In this document: positions 1-8,696 of the stretch, piece by piece
How the letters are laid out: the number at the start of each line of letters is the position of its first letter
How positions within the stretch are numbered: the first letter of the stretch is position 1
Source of the DNA: Pseudomonas sp. QS1027
Lineage (GTDB): Bacteria > Pseudomonadota > Gammaproteobacteria > Pseudomonadales > Pseudomonadaceae
Direction: 5' to 3'
DNA: 64,000 bases
Assembly (NCBI RefSeq): GCF_002814235.1
Contig: NZ_PHSU01000027.1
Span: 62,001 to 126,000, forward strand
Position numbers and translations under genes: made by a program
Notes under the pieces: model-generated
What the model was told of the DNA's origin: nothing
Database searches by the model: none
Seen by the model: only the letters and a program-made list of their open reading frames with translations

Positions 1-2
1 GC

Positions 3-539
3 AATCCGGGGGAAACGCTGCGGCTGGAGCTTCAGATTTCCGCTGACCTCCATACCCATGAAGACGGTACGGCGAAGGTCACTTGCAACGATATCTTCCA
101 GGGGGAAGCGATCCGTTTCCTGAAGTTCCGCAGCCAACATTGGAGCACCTGGCAGATCGCCGTCGACCCTCATGTCCCGGAGCGCATCATATTGGAAAAC
201 GATAGTGCGGGTGATGCCAGCCAGGCACTGTGGTACGCGCAGCCGGCAGGGCCAAAATACGGCATGCACCCTTTCTACTTGATCAACGCCCAGACCTGCG
301 GCGTTCTGCAATGGGACAGTGGCGGAGCGGCCGAAAAGGCGGAAGCCGTGCTGCGCCCCTTCGCCCCCAATCTCGACATCAACCTGTGGGACCTGCGCTA
401 CCCCTTTATTTTGTGCCTGTCTTACCAGCCGAGCTGGGACCTGCGTGCCTTTGAAGATCGGCGCGTGAAAGTGGCGTCGTACCGGAGCGAGGACACAGAG
501 CTGCGCTGGTCGCCAAGTGAAGTCAGTCGTGTGCTCTGA
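3..539 (+). CDS. 3' part of an unrecognised protein gene
   Basis: The frame is open from the left edge of the window (from base 3) to the TGA at 537-539, so the true start lies outside; 178 residues are visible. The visible part is soluble-looking, mixed polar/hydrophobic, rich in Trp and Tyr (for example LWYAQPAGPKYG and LSYQPSWDLRAFEDR), with no membrane segment and no motif I recognise. A short second gene follows 42 bases downstream and may be co-transcribed. A partner of a secretion-system effector is possible from this two-gene style, but nothing in the residues proves it. Confidence 0.6.
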   Translation, partial: NPGETLRLELQISADLHTHEDGTAKVTCNDIFQGEAIRFLKFRSQHWSTWQIAVDPHVPERIILENDSAGDASQALWYAQPAGPKYGMHPFYLINAQTCGVLQWDSGGAAEKAEAVLRPFAPNLDINLWDLRYPFILCLSYQPSWDLRAFEDRRVKVASYRSEDTELRWSPSEVSRVL

Positions 540-581
540 CCCCTGTTTGCTCCGCCCCCCTATTTGAAAAGGAACATTGAA

Positions 582-782
582 ATGCCTAAGGGATACCAGT
601 CGTTTCTGCAGAAATCGACCCGCATTACCTACTGCAGCAAAGAGAAATATGCCAATCACGACCTCTCTGCCGTATGGGTGGCCGATGCATTGAAGCACTT
701 CAAGATCGAGGCCTCGGACACCAAGGACTACAAATACCCTCTCGACAGCCAGCCGACCCGAGCCACGATCTGGCCGACCTGA
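582..782 (+). CDS. Small hypothetical protein, 66 aa
   Basis: ATG at 582 is chosen over an upstream in-frame TTG at 564 because an AAAAGGA ribosome-binding site lies about 9 bases ahead of it. The product starts MPKGYQSFLQKSTRITYC and is charged, with two cysteines and no signal peptide or membrane segment. No family recognised. It follows the partial upstream gene by 42 bases and ends before a strong 17-bp inverted repeat, so the two probably form the end of one transcript. The end after DSQPTRATIWPT is abrupt; a frameshifted or truncated longer gene cannot be excluded. Confidence 0.45.
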   Translation: MPKGYQSFLQKSTRITYCSKEKYANHDLSAVWVADALKHFKIEASDTKDYKYPLDSQPTRATIWPT

Positions 783-866
783 CCGCAAGCGCTCCAGGTG
801 CCGTGAAGGACGGAGACGGCCAGCCACTTCGTCGACAGACGGGGATTTCAAGAACCGGCTCTTGAT

Positions 867-903
867 GGCTAATGCCAGTCAGCTTGGCTGACTGGCATTA
901 GCC
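867..903 (+). terminator. Perfect 17-bp inverted repeat, probable 3' hairpin
   Basis: The arms GGCTAATGCCAGTCAGC (867-883) and its exact reverse complement (887-903) are separated by TTG. There is no T-tract on either side, so this is either a Rho-assisted terminator / mRNA 3' stabiliser for the two left-edge genes, or another kind of palindromic element. Confidence 0.5.
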
Positions 904-1037
904 GCTGCGAGAACTGCTGCGATGATCCGCACTGTGCTTATCCGTTCACTAATCGCCGCGCCAATCGTATGAACGTATGGGGGCACGACGGTACCGTCCC
1001 GTGGTGATGACTCACCAGTGCGCCCCGTCTCCACACA

Positions 1038-1064
1038 TCAAGCTTTGAGTGTTCCGGCCGATCT
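1038..1064 (+). promoter_or_regulatory. Sigma28 (FliA)-like promoter for the chemoreceptor
   Basis: TCAAG at 1038-1042 and GCCGATCT at 1057-1064 are 14 bases apart, the spacing of the FliA consensus (TCAAG...GCCGATAA). It lies 74 bases upstream of the ATG of the chemoreceptor at 1138, which fits the known FliA control of chemotaxis genes in Pseudomonas. Confidence 0.6.
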
Positions 1065-1137
1065 AACCTGTCAGAGGGCGGAAAAGCCCTCATACTTGCG
1101 GTTTGATCTTGCGGTTTGATATGGAGGAGATTGCTCA

Positions 1138-3057
1138 ATGCTTGCACCCATCAACAGGATGCTGGAAAACATCAGCGTCAGGACCAAGCTCGCCATAGGA
1201 TTCGGCGTGGTCATACTGCTGACCCTGTTGATTGCAATGACCGGTTGGCTGGGGATCCAGTCACTGAGCAACCGCAGTGACCGAATCCTGGATATCGCCA
1301 AGCTGAACGATCTGGCCAAGGACGTACGTATCGGGCGCCTGTCCTACACACTGACCGCCGACCCACAGCATGCCGCGAACGTGGTCAAGCTCCTGGACAG
1401 TCTCGACAGTCACCTTGCCGAGAACCGCTCGACCTTCGTAGCCCCGCGAGATCTTGCGCAGATCGAATCCGCCAACGATTCGGTCAAACGTTATCGCACA
1501 CACTTCAACGATTTCAGCCAGGCCATCCAGGCCCGCGATGCTACGCGCGCCGTGTTTGGCAATCATGCCGACGCCGCCGTGGCCGAACTGCAAAAGCTCA
1601 AGGACGGCGCTGCATCGGCGAGCGGCAATCAGGCCCAGATCGACGCAGTCGTCACCGCGCAGATGCTGGTCCAGCAAGCGCGGTTTCAGCTCAGGGGCTA
1701 CAGCTACAGCCTGAAAGCCGAGCTTGAACAACCGGCCAAAGAGGCCATCGACCAGGCCGGCGCTTATATAAAGACCCTCAACGAGTTGCTGCCATCGGCC
1801 CAGCCTGAAAGCCTACAGCGCCTGCAACAATCGATGGCTGGCTATCGCGCCACCGTCGGCCAGTTCGCCGAAGCCCAGATCAGGGCGGAGAAAATCCAAG
1901 CGCTGCTCAACGATGACATCGCCATTCTCTTTGCAGCGAGCAAGCAGTTGGCGCAGAACCAGGCCGAACAGCGCCTCGCTGACGTCCTCAACGCCCGCAA
2001 TTGGCTGGCAGGTGCCTTTCTGGCGACCTTGCTGCTCAGCATCATCGCGGCCTGGACCATCACCCGCCTGATCGTCGGCCCGCTGGCGGAAACCCTGCGT
2101 CGGGCCGAACGCGTGGCCGCCGGCAACCTGAGCGGTGACGTTACGGTGTCCCGTCGCGACGAACTCGGCGCGCTGCAACTGAGCATGCAGCGCATGACGC
2201 TCAATCTGCGTGAACTGATCGGTGGCCTGCGTGAAGGCGTCGTACAGATTGCCAGCGCCGCCGAGGAACTATCAGCGGTCACTGAGCAAACCAGTGCCGG
2301 AGTAAACAACCAGCGCCAGGAAACCGATCAGGTCGCCACCGCCATGAACGAAATGGCCGCAACGGTCCAGGAGGTTGCGCGCAACGCCGAACAGGCCTCC
2401 AGCGCCGCCGTCAGCGCAACCCGTGAAGCCCGCGAAGGTGGCGAGGTGCTCGGCCAGGCCATGAACCAGATCGACAAACTGGCCCATGAGGTCAATCACT
2501 CGACCACGGCCATGGGCGACCTCAAACAGGAAAGCGACAAGATCGGCAGTGTCCTCGATGTCATCAAGTCCGTCGCGCAGCAGACCAATCTACTGGCATT
2601 GAACGCCGCGATCGAAGCAGCGCGGGCCGGGGAAGCCGGGCGCGGCTTTGCGGTAGTGGCCGATGAGGTGCGCAGCCTGGCACAACGCACCCAGACCTCG
2701 ACCGAAGAAATCGAACAACTGATCAGCGGGCTGCACAGCGGCACCGAAAAGGTCGCCAGCAGCCTCGAGAGCAGCCGCACACTGGCACAAAGCAGCGTCG
2801 AATTCACTCGCCGGGCCGGCGCCTCACTGGACGGTATCACCCAGTCGGTCCAGGCCATCGAGTCGATGAACCACCAGATCGCCACGGCTGCCGAGCAGCA
2901 AAGCGCGGTGGCGGAAGAGATCAACCGAAGCGTGACCAGTGTCCGTGAGATCTCCGAACAGACCGCAGCCTCCAGCGAGCAAACCGCGGCGTCCAGCGTC
3001 GAACTCGCCCGGCTCGGGGCTCACCTGCAGACGCTGGTAGGAAGATTCACACTCTGA
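1138..3057 (+). CDS. Methyl-accepting chemotaxis protein with HBM-type sensor
   Basis: 639 aa transmembrane chemoreceptor. Membrane segments lie at about residues 19-40 and 288-309. The roughly 250-residue periplasmic part between them is all-helical and the right size for a helical bimodular (HBM) domain, as in Pseudomonas receptors for organic acids. HAMP follows (about 309-361), then the signalling domain, with the conserved hairpin around residues 480-520 (NLLALNAAIEAARAGE, GRGFAVVADEVR). It should relay ligand binding to CheA through CheW. GGAGGAG precedes the ATG, and a FliA-like promoter lies upstream. The HBM call rests on length and helical character; the ligand is not predictable. 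Confidence 0.92.
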   Translation: MLAPINRMLENISVRTKLAIGFGVVILLTLLIAMTGWLGIQSLSNRSDRILDIAKLNDLAKDVRIGRLSYTLTADPQHAANVVKLLDSLDSHLAENRSTFVAPRDLAQIESANDSVKRYRTHFNDFSQAIQARDATRAVFGNHADAAVAELQKLKDGAASASGNQAQIDAVVTAQMLVQQARFQLRGYSYSLKAELEQPAKEAIDQAGAYIKTLNELLPSAQPESLQRLQQSMAGYRATVGQFAEAQIRAEKIQALLNDDIAILFAASKQLAQNQAEQRLADVLNARNWLAGAFLATLLLSIIAAWTITRLIVGPLAETLRRAERVAAGNLSGDVTVSRRDELGALQLSMQRMTLNLRELIGGLREGVVQIASAAEELSAVTEQTSAGVNNQRQETDQVATAMNEMAATVQEVARNAEQASSAAVSATREAREGGEVLGQAMNQIDKLAHEVNHSTTAMGDLKQESDKIGSVLDVIKSVAQQTNLLALNAAIEAARAGEAGRGFAVVADEVRSLAQRTQTSTEEIEQLISGLHSGTEKVASSLESSRTLAQSSVEFTRRAGASLDGITQSVQAIESMNHQIATAAEQQSAVAEEINRSVTSVREISEQTAASSEQTAASSVELARLGAHLQTLVGRFTL

Positions 3058-3083
3058 GGAATGGCGTGGCCGATCGGGTCGGT

Positions 3084-4037
3084 TTACTCGTAAACCGTCA
3101 CCCGATTGCGCCCGTTCTTCTTCGACGCATACAAGGCCTGGTCCGCCCAGGCGATCAGGTCGGCGTGACTGATTGAAGGCAGGCTCAGGTCGGCCACCCC
3201 CAGGCTGATGGTGAAGCGGATACTCTGCCCTTCATGCACGACTTCCAGGTCTTCGATGGCCTTGCGCAAGCGCTCGGCAAAAAAGCGTGCGCCGGCCTTG
3301 TCGGTGTCCGACAGCACCACGCCAAACTCCTCGCCGCCATAACGCCCGGCCACGTCGCTGTCGCGCACATGCTCGCGGACCAGATCGGCCACGTGCTCGA
3401 TCACCTTGTCCCCCGCCTGGTGGCCATAGGTGTCGTTGACCCGCTTGAAGTGGTCGATGTCGAACATCACCAGGCTCGTGGCATTGCCATAGCGCTGGTT
3501 GCGGGCATAGGCGGCCTTCAGGCTTTCTTCCCAATGCCCACGGTTGTACAGGCCCGTCAGGCGGTCGGTGCTGGAGAGTTTCTGCAACTTGGCATTCGCC
3601 GCCTGGAGCTGGTGGCGGTTGGTGGCCACGTCGGTGACGTCATAGATCACCAGGCAGATATGGGTGATGGTGCTGTTGGTGGAGCGCAACGGCAGCAACG
3701 TGGTGTTCTGGTACATGAAGTCTTCCTGGCCGGTGATCGGCTGGTAGTTCTTGAACCGCACCAGGTAAGGCCGCTGCTCCCAGATGGTGAACGCCGGCGT
3801 GCCCAGGGTCGCGACACTCTCCACCTTGCGGCTGAACCACTCGCGATCGACTTCGGGAAACAGGCTGAAGAAAGACTGGCTGTTGGCGTCCTTGGGCTGC
3901 ACCCCGGAACGGTTTTCCATAAAGGTGTTCCAGACCTGCACGCAGTAGTCGCGGTCCAGCACCACCACGCCGACGTCGATGCTCTGGACAATCGCCAGCA
4001 ACCAGTGAAACTCGTTCAGATCGAGAGTGTCGTTCAT
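3084..4037 (-). CDS. PAS-GGDEF diguanylate cyclase
   Basis: 317 aa cytoplasmic protein predicted to make cyclic di-GMP from two GTP. The N-terminal PAS-like region is at about residues 10-140, a short coiled stretch at 140-155, and the GGDEF domain at 155-317 with an intact GGEEF signature at residues 234-238. An RxxD inhibitory (I) site is present five residues upstream (R225, D228), so product inhibition is expected. The start lies 3 bases after the stop of the response-regulator gene, so the two are one operon and the regulator is the likely controller of, or partner to, the cyclase. Confidence 0.92.
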   Translation of the reverse strand: MNDTLDLNEFHWLLAIVQSIDVGVVVLDRDYCVQVWNTFMENRSGVQPKDANSQSFFSLFPEVDREWFSRKVESVATLGTPAFTIWEQRPYLVRFKNYQPITGQEDFMYQNTTLLPLRSTNSTITHICLVIYDVTDVATNRHQLQAANAKLQKLSSTDRLTGLYNRGHWEESLKAAYARNQRYGNATSLVMFDIDHFKRVNDTYGHQAGDKVIEHVADLVREHVRDSDVAGRYGGEEFGVVLSDTDKAGARFFAERLRKAIEDLEVVHEGQSIRFTISLGVADLSLPSISHADLIAWADQALYASKKNGRNRVTVYE

Positions 4038-4040
4038 GGC

Positions 4041-5039
4041 TCAGCTCATCAGGTAGGCGAGTTTGTCGGTCAACCGCTGGATGGAGTCTTCCGTGAACAA
4101 CAACAGCAAGTCGAAATGAATATCGTGCCCTTCCAGGCTGTAGCTGATTTCTACCGCCAGGGTCTTTTTCCAGCGCTGCTGGTTGACCCGGATCAGTTCG
4201 TCGATGGCCGCGTGTTGCCCGAGAATCTGCGGGTGGCCCTGGGAAAACACCACGTCGATCTGCTCGGCAATACTGCTCAGGCACGCGCCGATCAGCACGC
4301 TGGAGAGGTCCAGCAACATTTCCAGGTCCGAATACTCGGTGCCCTGGCGCTGCATCAACTGCGCCATGTCGGCGATTTCCGAGTCATGGAACATCAGCAA
4401 GGCTTCACCGGCAATCCCGCTGCCGATAAAGCCCTGGCAAATGGCGGTGAGCTGGTTGCCGTTGCCGGCATCCATCAGCGCCATGTGCAACTCGCCCACT
4501 TCGAGGATATTCACGTTCGGCACCGGCAAGTGCACGAACACGCCCAACACCTTGGCAATCAGTGCCGCCGCACGACCGATGGCGACGTTGACCGTTTCGC
4601 GAAAGGCATCGCGAAAGCTGATTTCAGCCGTTGGTTCAGGGCGAGCAGCCAACTGCGCCTGGCCGGGGGCATTCAGCAGCCCCAGCCGGTCGAGGGTCTC
4701 GCGCAGTTCGTCCTGGTCGAAGGGTTTTTTCAGGAACGCCAGCGCACCCAACTCGTGCACCCGGCGTACGGCCTCTTCCTGGACGTCACCGGAGATCACG
4801 ATCACCTGTGCCTGCAAACCTTCGGCACGGATCGCCGAAAGCACCTGGTAGCCATCCATTTCCGGCATGGTCAGGTCGAGCAGCACCACTTGCCCCAACC
4901 CCTTGCGGATGGCATCCATCCCCTGTCGACCATCGCTGGCCTGGGTAATCGAGACCTGCCAGTCTGCCGGCAGCGCCCGTAAAACCTGCTTACGGGCCAT
5001 GTTGGAGTCATCACACACAAGTAGGGGAATCACTGACAC
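4041..5039 (-). CDS. Response regulator with CheC/CheX-like output domain
   Basis: 332 aa. The receiver domain (about 1-125) has the acidic pair D10-D11, phospho-acceptor D55 in VVLLDLTMPEMDG and the lysine in AFLKKPFD. The rest (about 140-332) resembles CheC/CheX-like domains, which in other bacteria dephosphorylate CheY or bind phosphorylated partners. There is no DNA-binding domain, so the output is protein-protein. It is co-transcribed with the diguanylate cyclase directly downstream. The kinase is not in the window. Assignment of the C-terminal domain is by general resemblance and is less sure than the receiver. Confidence 0.85.
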   Translation of the reverse strand: MSVIPLLVCDDSNMARKQVLRALPADWQVSITQASDGRQGMDAIRKGLGQVVLLDLTMPEMDGYQVLSAIRAEGLQAQVIVISGDVQEEAVRRVHELGALAFLKKPFDQDELRETLDRLGLLNAPGQAQLAARPEPTAEISFRDAFRETVNVAIGRAAALIAKVLGVFVHLPVPNVNILEVGELHMALMDAGNGNQLTAICQGFIGSGIAGEALLMFHDSEIADMAQLMQRQGTEYSDLEMLLDLSSVLIGACLSSIAEQIDVVFSQGHPQILGQHAAIDELIRVNQQRWKKTLAVEISYSLEGHDIHFDLLLLFTEDSIQRLTDKLAYLMS

Positions 5040-5231
5040 AGACCGGTGCTCATCTTATTGGGGTATCAGGGAAAGCATTAATGGCATGATGCCATAACTT
5101 TTACAAAACATGCTCAACGTACAGGTTTTATTGAGAACTACGTCCGATATTCCAGCAGCTTAGGCGCAATCGGACCTCAGGGGATGGCTTAGGTCAACGA
5201 AGTGGATCGACGGTGTCACTCGGCGGGCATC

Positions 5232-6206
5232 TTATGGACGCAGCGAAAAGCGCTCGCGATAGGCCTGCGGCGTGATGCTCATGGCCCGCAGAAAGCTGCG
5301 GCGCAGGGTTTCCTCGCTGCCGAAACCGCAGCGGGTGGCGATCCGTTTGATCGGCAGCGCGGTATCGCCCAGCAGGCGCCGGGCGGTTTCCACGCGGATC
5401 TGCTCGATGGCCCGAGCCGGTGTCTGCCCGGTTTCGGCGCGGTAATGACGGACGAAACTGCGCTCGCTCATGCCCGCCTGCTGCGCCAGGATCGGGATCG
5501 ACAGGTCCTGCGCCAGATGTTCGGCGATCCAGGCCTGCAAATCGCCGAAGCGGCTGCCGGCCTTCTGCAAGGACAAGGTGGCACTGAATTGCGACTGCCC
5601 GCCGGGGCGTTTCAGGAACACCACCAGATGCCGCGCGACCTCCAGCGCCACCGGACGCCCCAGGTCCGCTTCAACCAGGGCCAGGGACAGGTCGATACCC
5701 GCCGTCACCCCCGCCGAGGTCCAGACCGGACCGTCATTGATAAAAATCGGATTGGGCTCGACCCGCACCCGCGGGTACTGCGCCGCCAGTTGTTCGCAGC
5801 GGGTCCAGTGGGTCGCCACCCGCCGCCCGTCCAGCCAACCGCTGGCCGCCAGCAGGAACGCCCCGGTGCAGACTGAAGCGACCCGGCGCGCGCAACTGGC
5901 CTGCTGGCGCACCCAGGCCACCAGGGCCGGGTCCTCGGCCGCCGCATAGGTGCCCCAGCCACCGGAGATGATCAGGGTGTCGCAAGGCACGCCCGTCGCC
6001 GGCAAAGGGTTGGCCACCAGGGCCAGCCCCGCCGAACTCATCACCGGCTCGCGCTGGTCGGCAATCACACTCACGGCATAAGGCAGCGGCAGGCCTTCGG
6101 CACGGGCCAGATCGTTGGCCGAGGCAAAGACCTGCAGCGGCCCCGTGACATCGAGCACCTGCACATTGGGGAAAGCCAGGATGCGGATCGTTCTGGGTGT
6201 GCTCAT
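5232..6206 (-). CDS. GlxA-type AraC regulator with DJ-1/PfpI domain
   Basis: 324 aa from the ATG at 6206; an in-frame TTG at 6248 would add 14 residues of low-complexity Pro/Thr sequence. Residues about 8-180 form a DJ-1/PfpI (class I glutamine amidotransferase-like) domain with the nucleophile-elbow region SVCTGAFLLA. Residues about 220-324 are an AraC-type double helix-turn-helix ending with FGSEETLRRSFLRAMSITPQ. It is divergent from the isonitrile hydratase gene across about 110 bases, and both carry DJ-1 domains, so it is the obvious candidate regulator of that gene, perhaps sensing the same substrate class. Confidence 0.88.
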   Translation of the reverse strand: MSTPRTIRILAFPNVQVLDVTGPLQVFASANDLARAEGLPLPYAVSVIADQREPVMSSAGLALVANPLPATGVPCDTLIISGGWGTYAAAEDPALVAWVRQQASCARRVASVCTGAFLLAASGWLDGRRVATHWTRCEQLAAQYPRVRVEPNPIFINDGPVWTSAGVTAGIDLSLALVEADLGRPVALEVARHLVVFLKRPGGQSQFSATLSLQKAGSRFGDLQAWIAEHLAQDLSIPILAQQAGMSERSFVRHYRAETGQTPARAIEQIRVETARRLLGDTALPIKRIATRCGFGSEETLRRSFLRAMSITPQAYRERFSLRP

Positions 6207-6318
6207 GGGAGTTGGCGTGAAACGTGGGGTCAATGGCGGATACGCCAAAGCCTACGGAACTACAGTGAAGCCGTCCAGCCTTGCAGGACCCGCTTATTTA
6301 CTTCCAAGGAGCTATTAC

Positions 6319-7008
6319 ATGACGCTGCATATCGGCTTTCTGTTGTTCCCCAAAGTCCAACAGCTCGACCTCACCGGCCCCTATGACGTCCTGGCCTCGT
6401 TGCCGGATGCGCGGATCCACCTGATCTGGAAGGACCTGGCTCCCATCACCTCCAGCACCGGCCTGGTCTTTACGCCGACGACGACCTTCGAAGACTGCCC
6501 GCCCCTGGACGTGATCTGCATTCCGGGCGGTGCCGGCGTTGGAGCGTTGATGGAAGATGCCGAGACCCTCTCGTTCATCGTCCGCCAGGCCGCCCAGGCG
6601 CGGTATGTCACCTCGGTCTGCACCGGCTCCCTGGTGCTGGGCGCCGCCGGGCTGCTGCAAGGCCGCAAGGCCACCACTCACTGGGCCTATCACCACCTGC
6701 TGGCGCCTCTCGGTGCAATCCCCGTGAAAGATCGTGTAGTACGTGACGGCAACCTGTTGACCGGCGGCGGCATCACCGCCGGGATCGATTTTGCCCTGGC
6801 CCTGGTCGCTGAACTGGTAGGGGCGCAAGAGGCCCAGGCGATCCAGTTGCAGCTGGAATACGCCCCGGCGCCGCCGTTCAACGCCGGCAGCCCGGAGACG
6901 GCGCCCGCGGACGTGCTGGCGATTGCCCTGCAACGGGTGGCGGAGCCGCAAAAGCAGCGCGGCCTGATCACCGAGCGTGTTGCCCAGCGTTTGAAACAAG
7001 TGGGTTAA
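6319..7008 (+). CDS. inhA: Isonitrile hydratase (DJ-1/PfpI superfamily)
   Basis: 229 aa cytosolic enzyme predicted to hydrate isonitriles to N-substituted formamides. The DJ-1 fold spans the protein. The nucleophilic cysteine falls at residue 101 in TSVCTGS, the same number as the catalytic Cys of characterised Pseudomonas InhA, and the total length also fits (about 228). The start is ATG 6319 with CAAGGA upstream. Divergent from the GlxA-type regulator, it ends 4 bases inside the convergent AtuA-related gene. Related ThiJ/PfpI proteins of other function cannot be fully excluded. Confidence 0.82.
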   Translation: MTLHIGFLLFPKVQQLDLTGPYDVLASLPDARIHLIWKDLAPITSSTGLVFTPTTTFEDCPPLDVICIPGGAGVGALMEDAETLSFIVRQAAQARYVTSVCTGSLVLGAAGLLQGRKATTHWAYHHLLAPLGAIPVKDRVVRDGNLLTGGGITAGIDFALALVAELVGAQEAQAIQLQLEYAPAPPFNAGSPETAPADVLAIALQRVAEPQKQRGLITERVAQRLKQVG

Positions 7009-7331
7009 TCGCGCTCCCACTGCATATCCAGCAATGCCGAGCCCAGGCTCTTGCCGTGGGCATCCAGCGCCAGGGAACGGGTCACCCCGCCCCGAAGGAT
7101 GCCCGGCAAGACGAAGTTCAAGGCCCGCACGCCCGGTATCGCATAACGGCGTACCGGTCCGGCTGCCGGATCGAGCAGCGGCGCAAAGTAGTCCGCCACC
7201 CGCTCGGCCGTCAGCCATTCGCATAACCTGGGGTAGTCCTCGACCCGATAGGTGATCACCGAGATATTCGAGGTGTCGCCTTTGTCGCCCGTGCGCGAAT
7301 GGGCAAAGGCGCGCAATTCCAGACCGCTCAT
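7005..7331 (-). CDS. AtuA-related small protein
   Basis: 108 aa. It begins MSGLELRAFAHSRTGDKGD, the typical opening of the small proteins that follow AtuA/DUF1446 genes (in some species fused to them). The function is unknown; the partner family is named from acyclic terpene utilisation, but most members are uncharacterised. It overlaps the upstream AtuA gene by 4 bases, showing translational coupling, and is the last gene of the transporter-AtuA operon. No membrane segment or signal peptide. Confidence 0.8.
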   Translation of the reverse strand: MSGLELRAFAHSRTGDKGDTSNISVITYRVEDYPRLCEWLTAERVADYFAPLLDPAAGPVRRYAIPGVRALNFVLPGILRGGVTRSLALDAHGKSLGSALLDMQWERD

Positions 7332-8680
7332 GACCGCTCCTCCAGATGAACCGTTGCCGTCAGGTTTTCCCGTGGCAACAGCAGCGACGCCACCGCCACC
7401 ACCTGCCGCACACTCTTGCTCGCACCGCCGCCGCCCGACGGGCCGTTGGTGTACAGCGTCTCCACTTCATTGCCGACGCGCAACGCATCGGCCCGCTCAA
7501 CGCAACGCGCCGCCACCCGCAAACGCACTTCCCAGGGTTCGCCCTGCCCTCGTGCACTCAGCGCTTCGCCATACAAGGCATCCACGCCAATCAGTTCCGC
7601 ACGGACTTCCTCGGTTTTTACGCCGATGATTTCCAGGCGCTGCAAGACAATTTCCCGCGCCAGTCGAGCCCGGGCCAGGGCACCCGGACCACCGTAGGAC
7701 ATCTGTCCCTCACCGATCCAACCGTCCAGGTAACCTACCGAGACCTTCAGGGTTTCCGGACGCTGGCGCCCGCTCGCGCCCTGCACGCCGACCCGGTTCA
7801 CGCCCTCCTCGACAAAACTCACACCCTGGAAGTCCGCCGTGACATCCGGCGTCAGATAGGCCGCCGGGTCATGCACTTCATAGAGCAACTGCTCCGTGCA
7901 GGTCGCCGCGTCCACCCGACCGCCGCTGCCGACGACCTTGGTAATGGTCGCCCGGCCCCCGGCATCCACCTCGGCCAGGGGAAAGCCCAGGTGCGCCAGG
8001 TCCGGCACCTCCTTGACGCCCGGGTCGGAAAAATAACCGCCGGTGATCTGCCCAGCGCACTCCAGCAGATGGCCGATCAGCGTGCCACGGCCCAGGCGCG
8101 GCCAATCGTCAGCCGCCCAGCCGAACTCGAAGCACTGCGGTGCGAGGAACAGCGATGGATCGGCCACCCGGCCGGTAATCACCACATCGGCATCGGCCGC
8201 CAGGGCCTGGATAATGCCTTCAGCCCCCAGATAGGCATTGGCGGAGACCAGCCGGTCGCCCAACTGCTCGACCCGCAAGCCGTTGTCCAGCAAACGGCTC
8301 GGCTCGGCACGCAGCACCTCAAGCACATCGTCACCGGTCACGGCGGCAATCCTGAGTCCGTGCAAGCCCAGCTCGGCGGCGATCCGCCGGACCTCCCGCG
8401 CGGCGGCCAGGGGATTGGCCGCGCCCATATTGGTGATGATCCGCAGACGTCGCCCGGCACCGGCCACGAACGGCAGCACGCGCTCCATCCGCTCACGCAG
8501 CAAAGGGTCATAACCCGCCTCGGGATCGCTGAGCCGGGCCTGCTGCGCCAGGGCAATGGTCCGCTCGGCCAGACATTCGAACACCAGGTAATCCAGCTCG
8601 CCCTTGGCCGCCAGTTCCACCGCCGGTTCAATGCGGTCGCCCGAATAGCCGGCACCGGAGCCGATACGCAAGGTTTTCAT
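7328..8680 (-). CDS. AtuA family protein (DUF1446)
   Basis: 450 aa from ATG 8680 (AGGGACC upstream); an ATG at 8695 in frame is the alternative. The N-terminus KTLRIGSGAGYSGDRIEP and the segment ITNMGAANP are hallmarks of DUF1446/AtuA proteins. AtuA itself belongs to the citronellol/geraniol degradation cluster, but this locus lacks the other atu genes (no carboxylase or acyl-CoA enzymes), so a different substrate is likely. It sits between a CitMHS carboxylate transporter and the small AtuA-related gene, which suggests catabolism of an imported organic acid. Confidence 0.82.
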   Translation of the reverse strand: MKTLRIGSGAGYSGDRIEPAVELAAKGELDYLVFECLAERTIALAQQARLSDPEAGYDPLLRERMERVLPFVAGAGRRLRIITNMGAANPLAAAREVRRIAAELGLHGLRIAAVTGDDVLEVLRAEPSRLLDNGLRVEQLGDRLVSANAYLGAEGIIQALAADADVVITGRVADPSLFLAPQCFEFGWAADDWPRLGRGTLIGHLLECAGQITGGYFSDPGVKEVPDLAHLGFPLAEVDAGGRATITKVVGSGGRVDAATCTEQLLYEVHDPAAYLTPDVTADFQGVSFVEEGVNRVGVQGASGRQRPETLKVSVGYLDGWIGEGQMSYGGPGALARARLAREIVLQRLEIIGVKTEEVRAELIGVDALYGEALSARGQGEPWEVRLRVAARCVERADALRVGNEVETLYTNGPSGGGGASKSVRQVVAVASLLLPRENLTATVHLEERS

Positions 8681-8696
8681 CGCAAGGTCCCTCATT

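Noticed and set aside
674..865. 63-codon frame overlapping the 66-aa gene at the left edge
   Set aside because: No ribosome site, Arg/Gly-rich shadow-like composition; a frameshifted continuation of the small gene could not be supported.
3234..4982. A 582-codon open frame on the plus strand
   Set aside because: It is antisense to the response-regulator and diguanylate-cyclase genes, which carry clear motifs; high GC keeps the opposite frame open.
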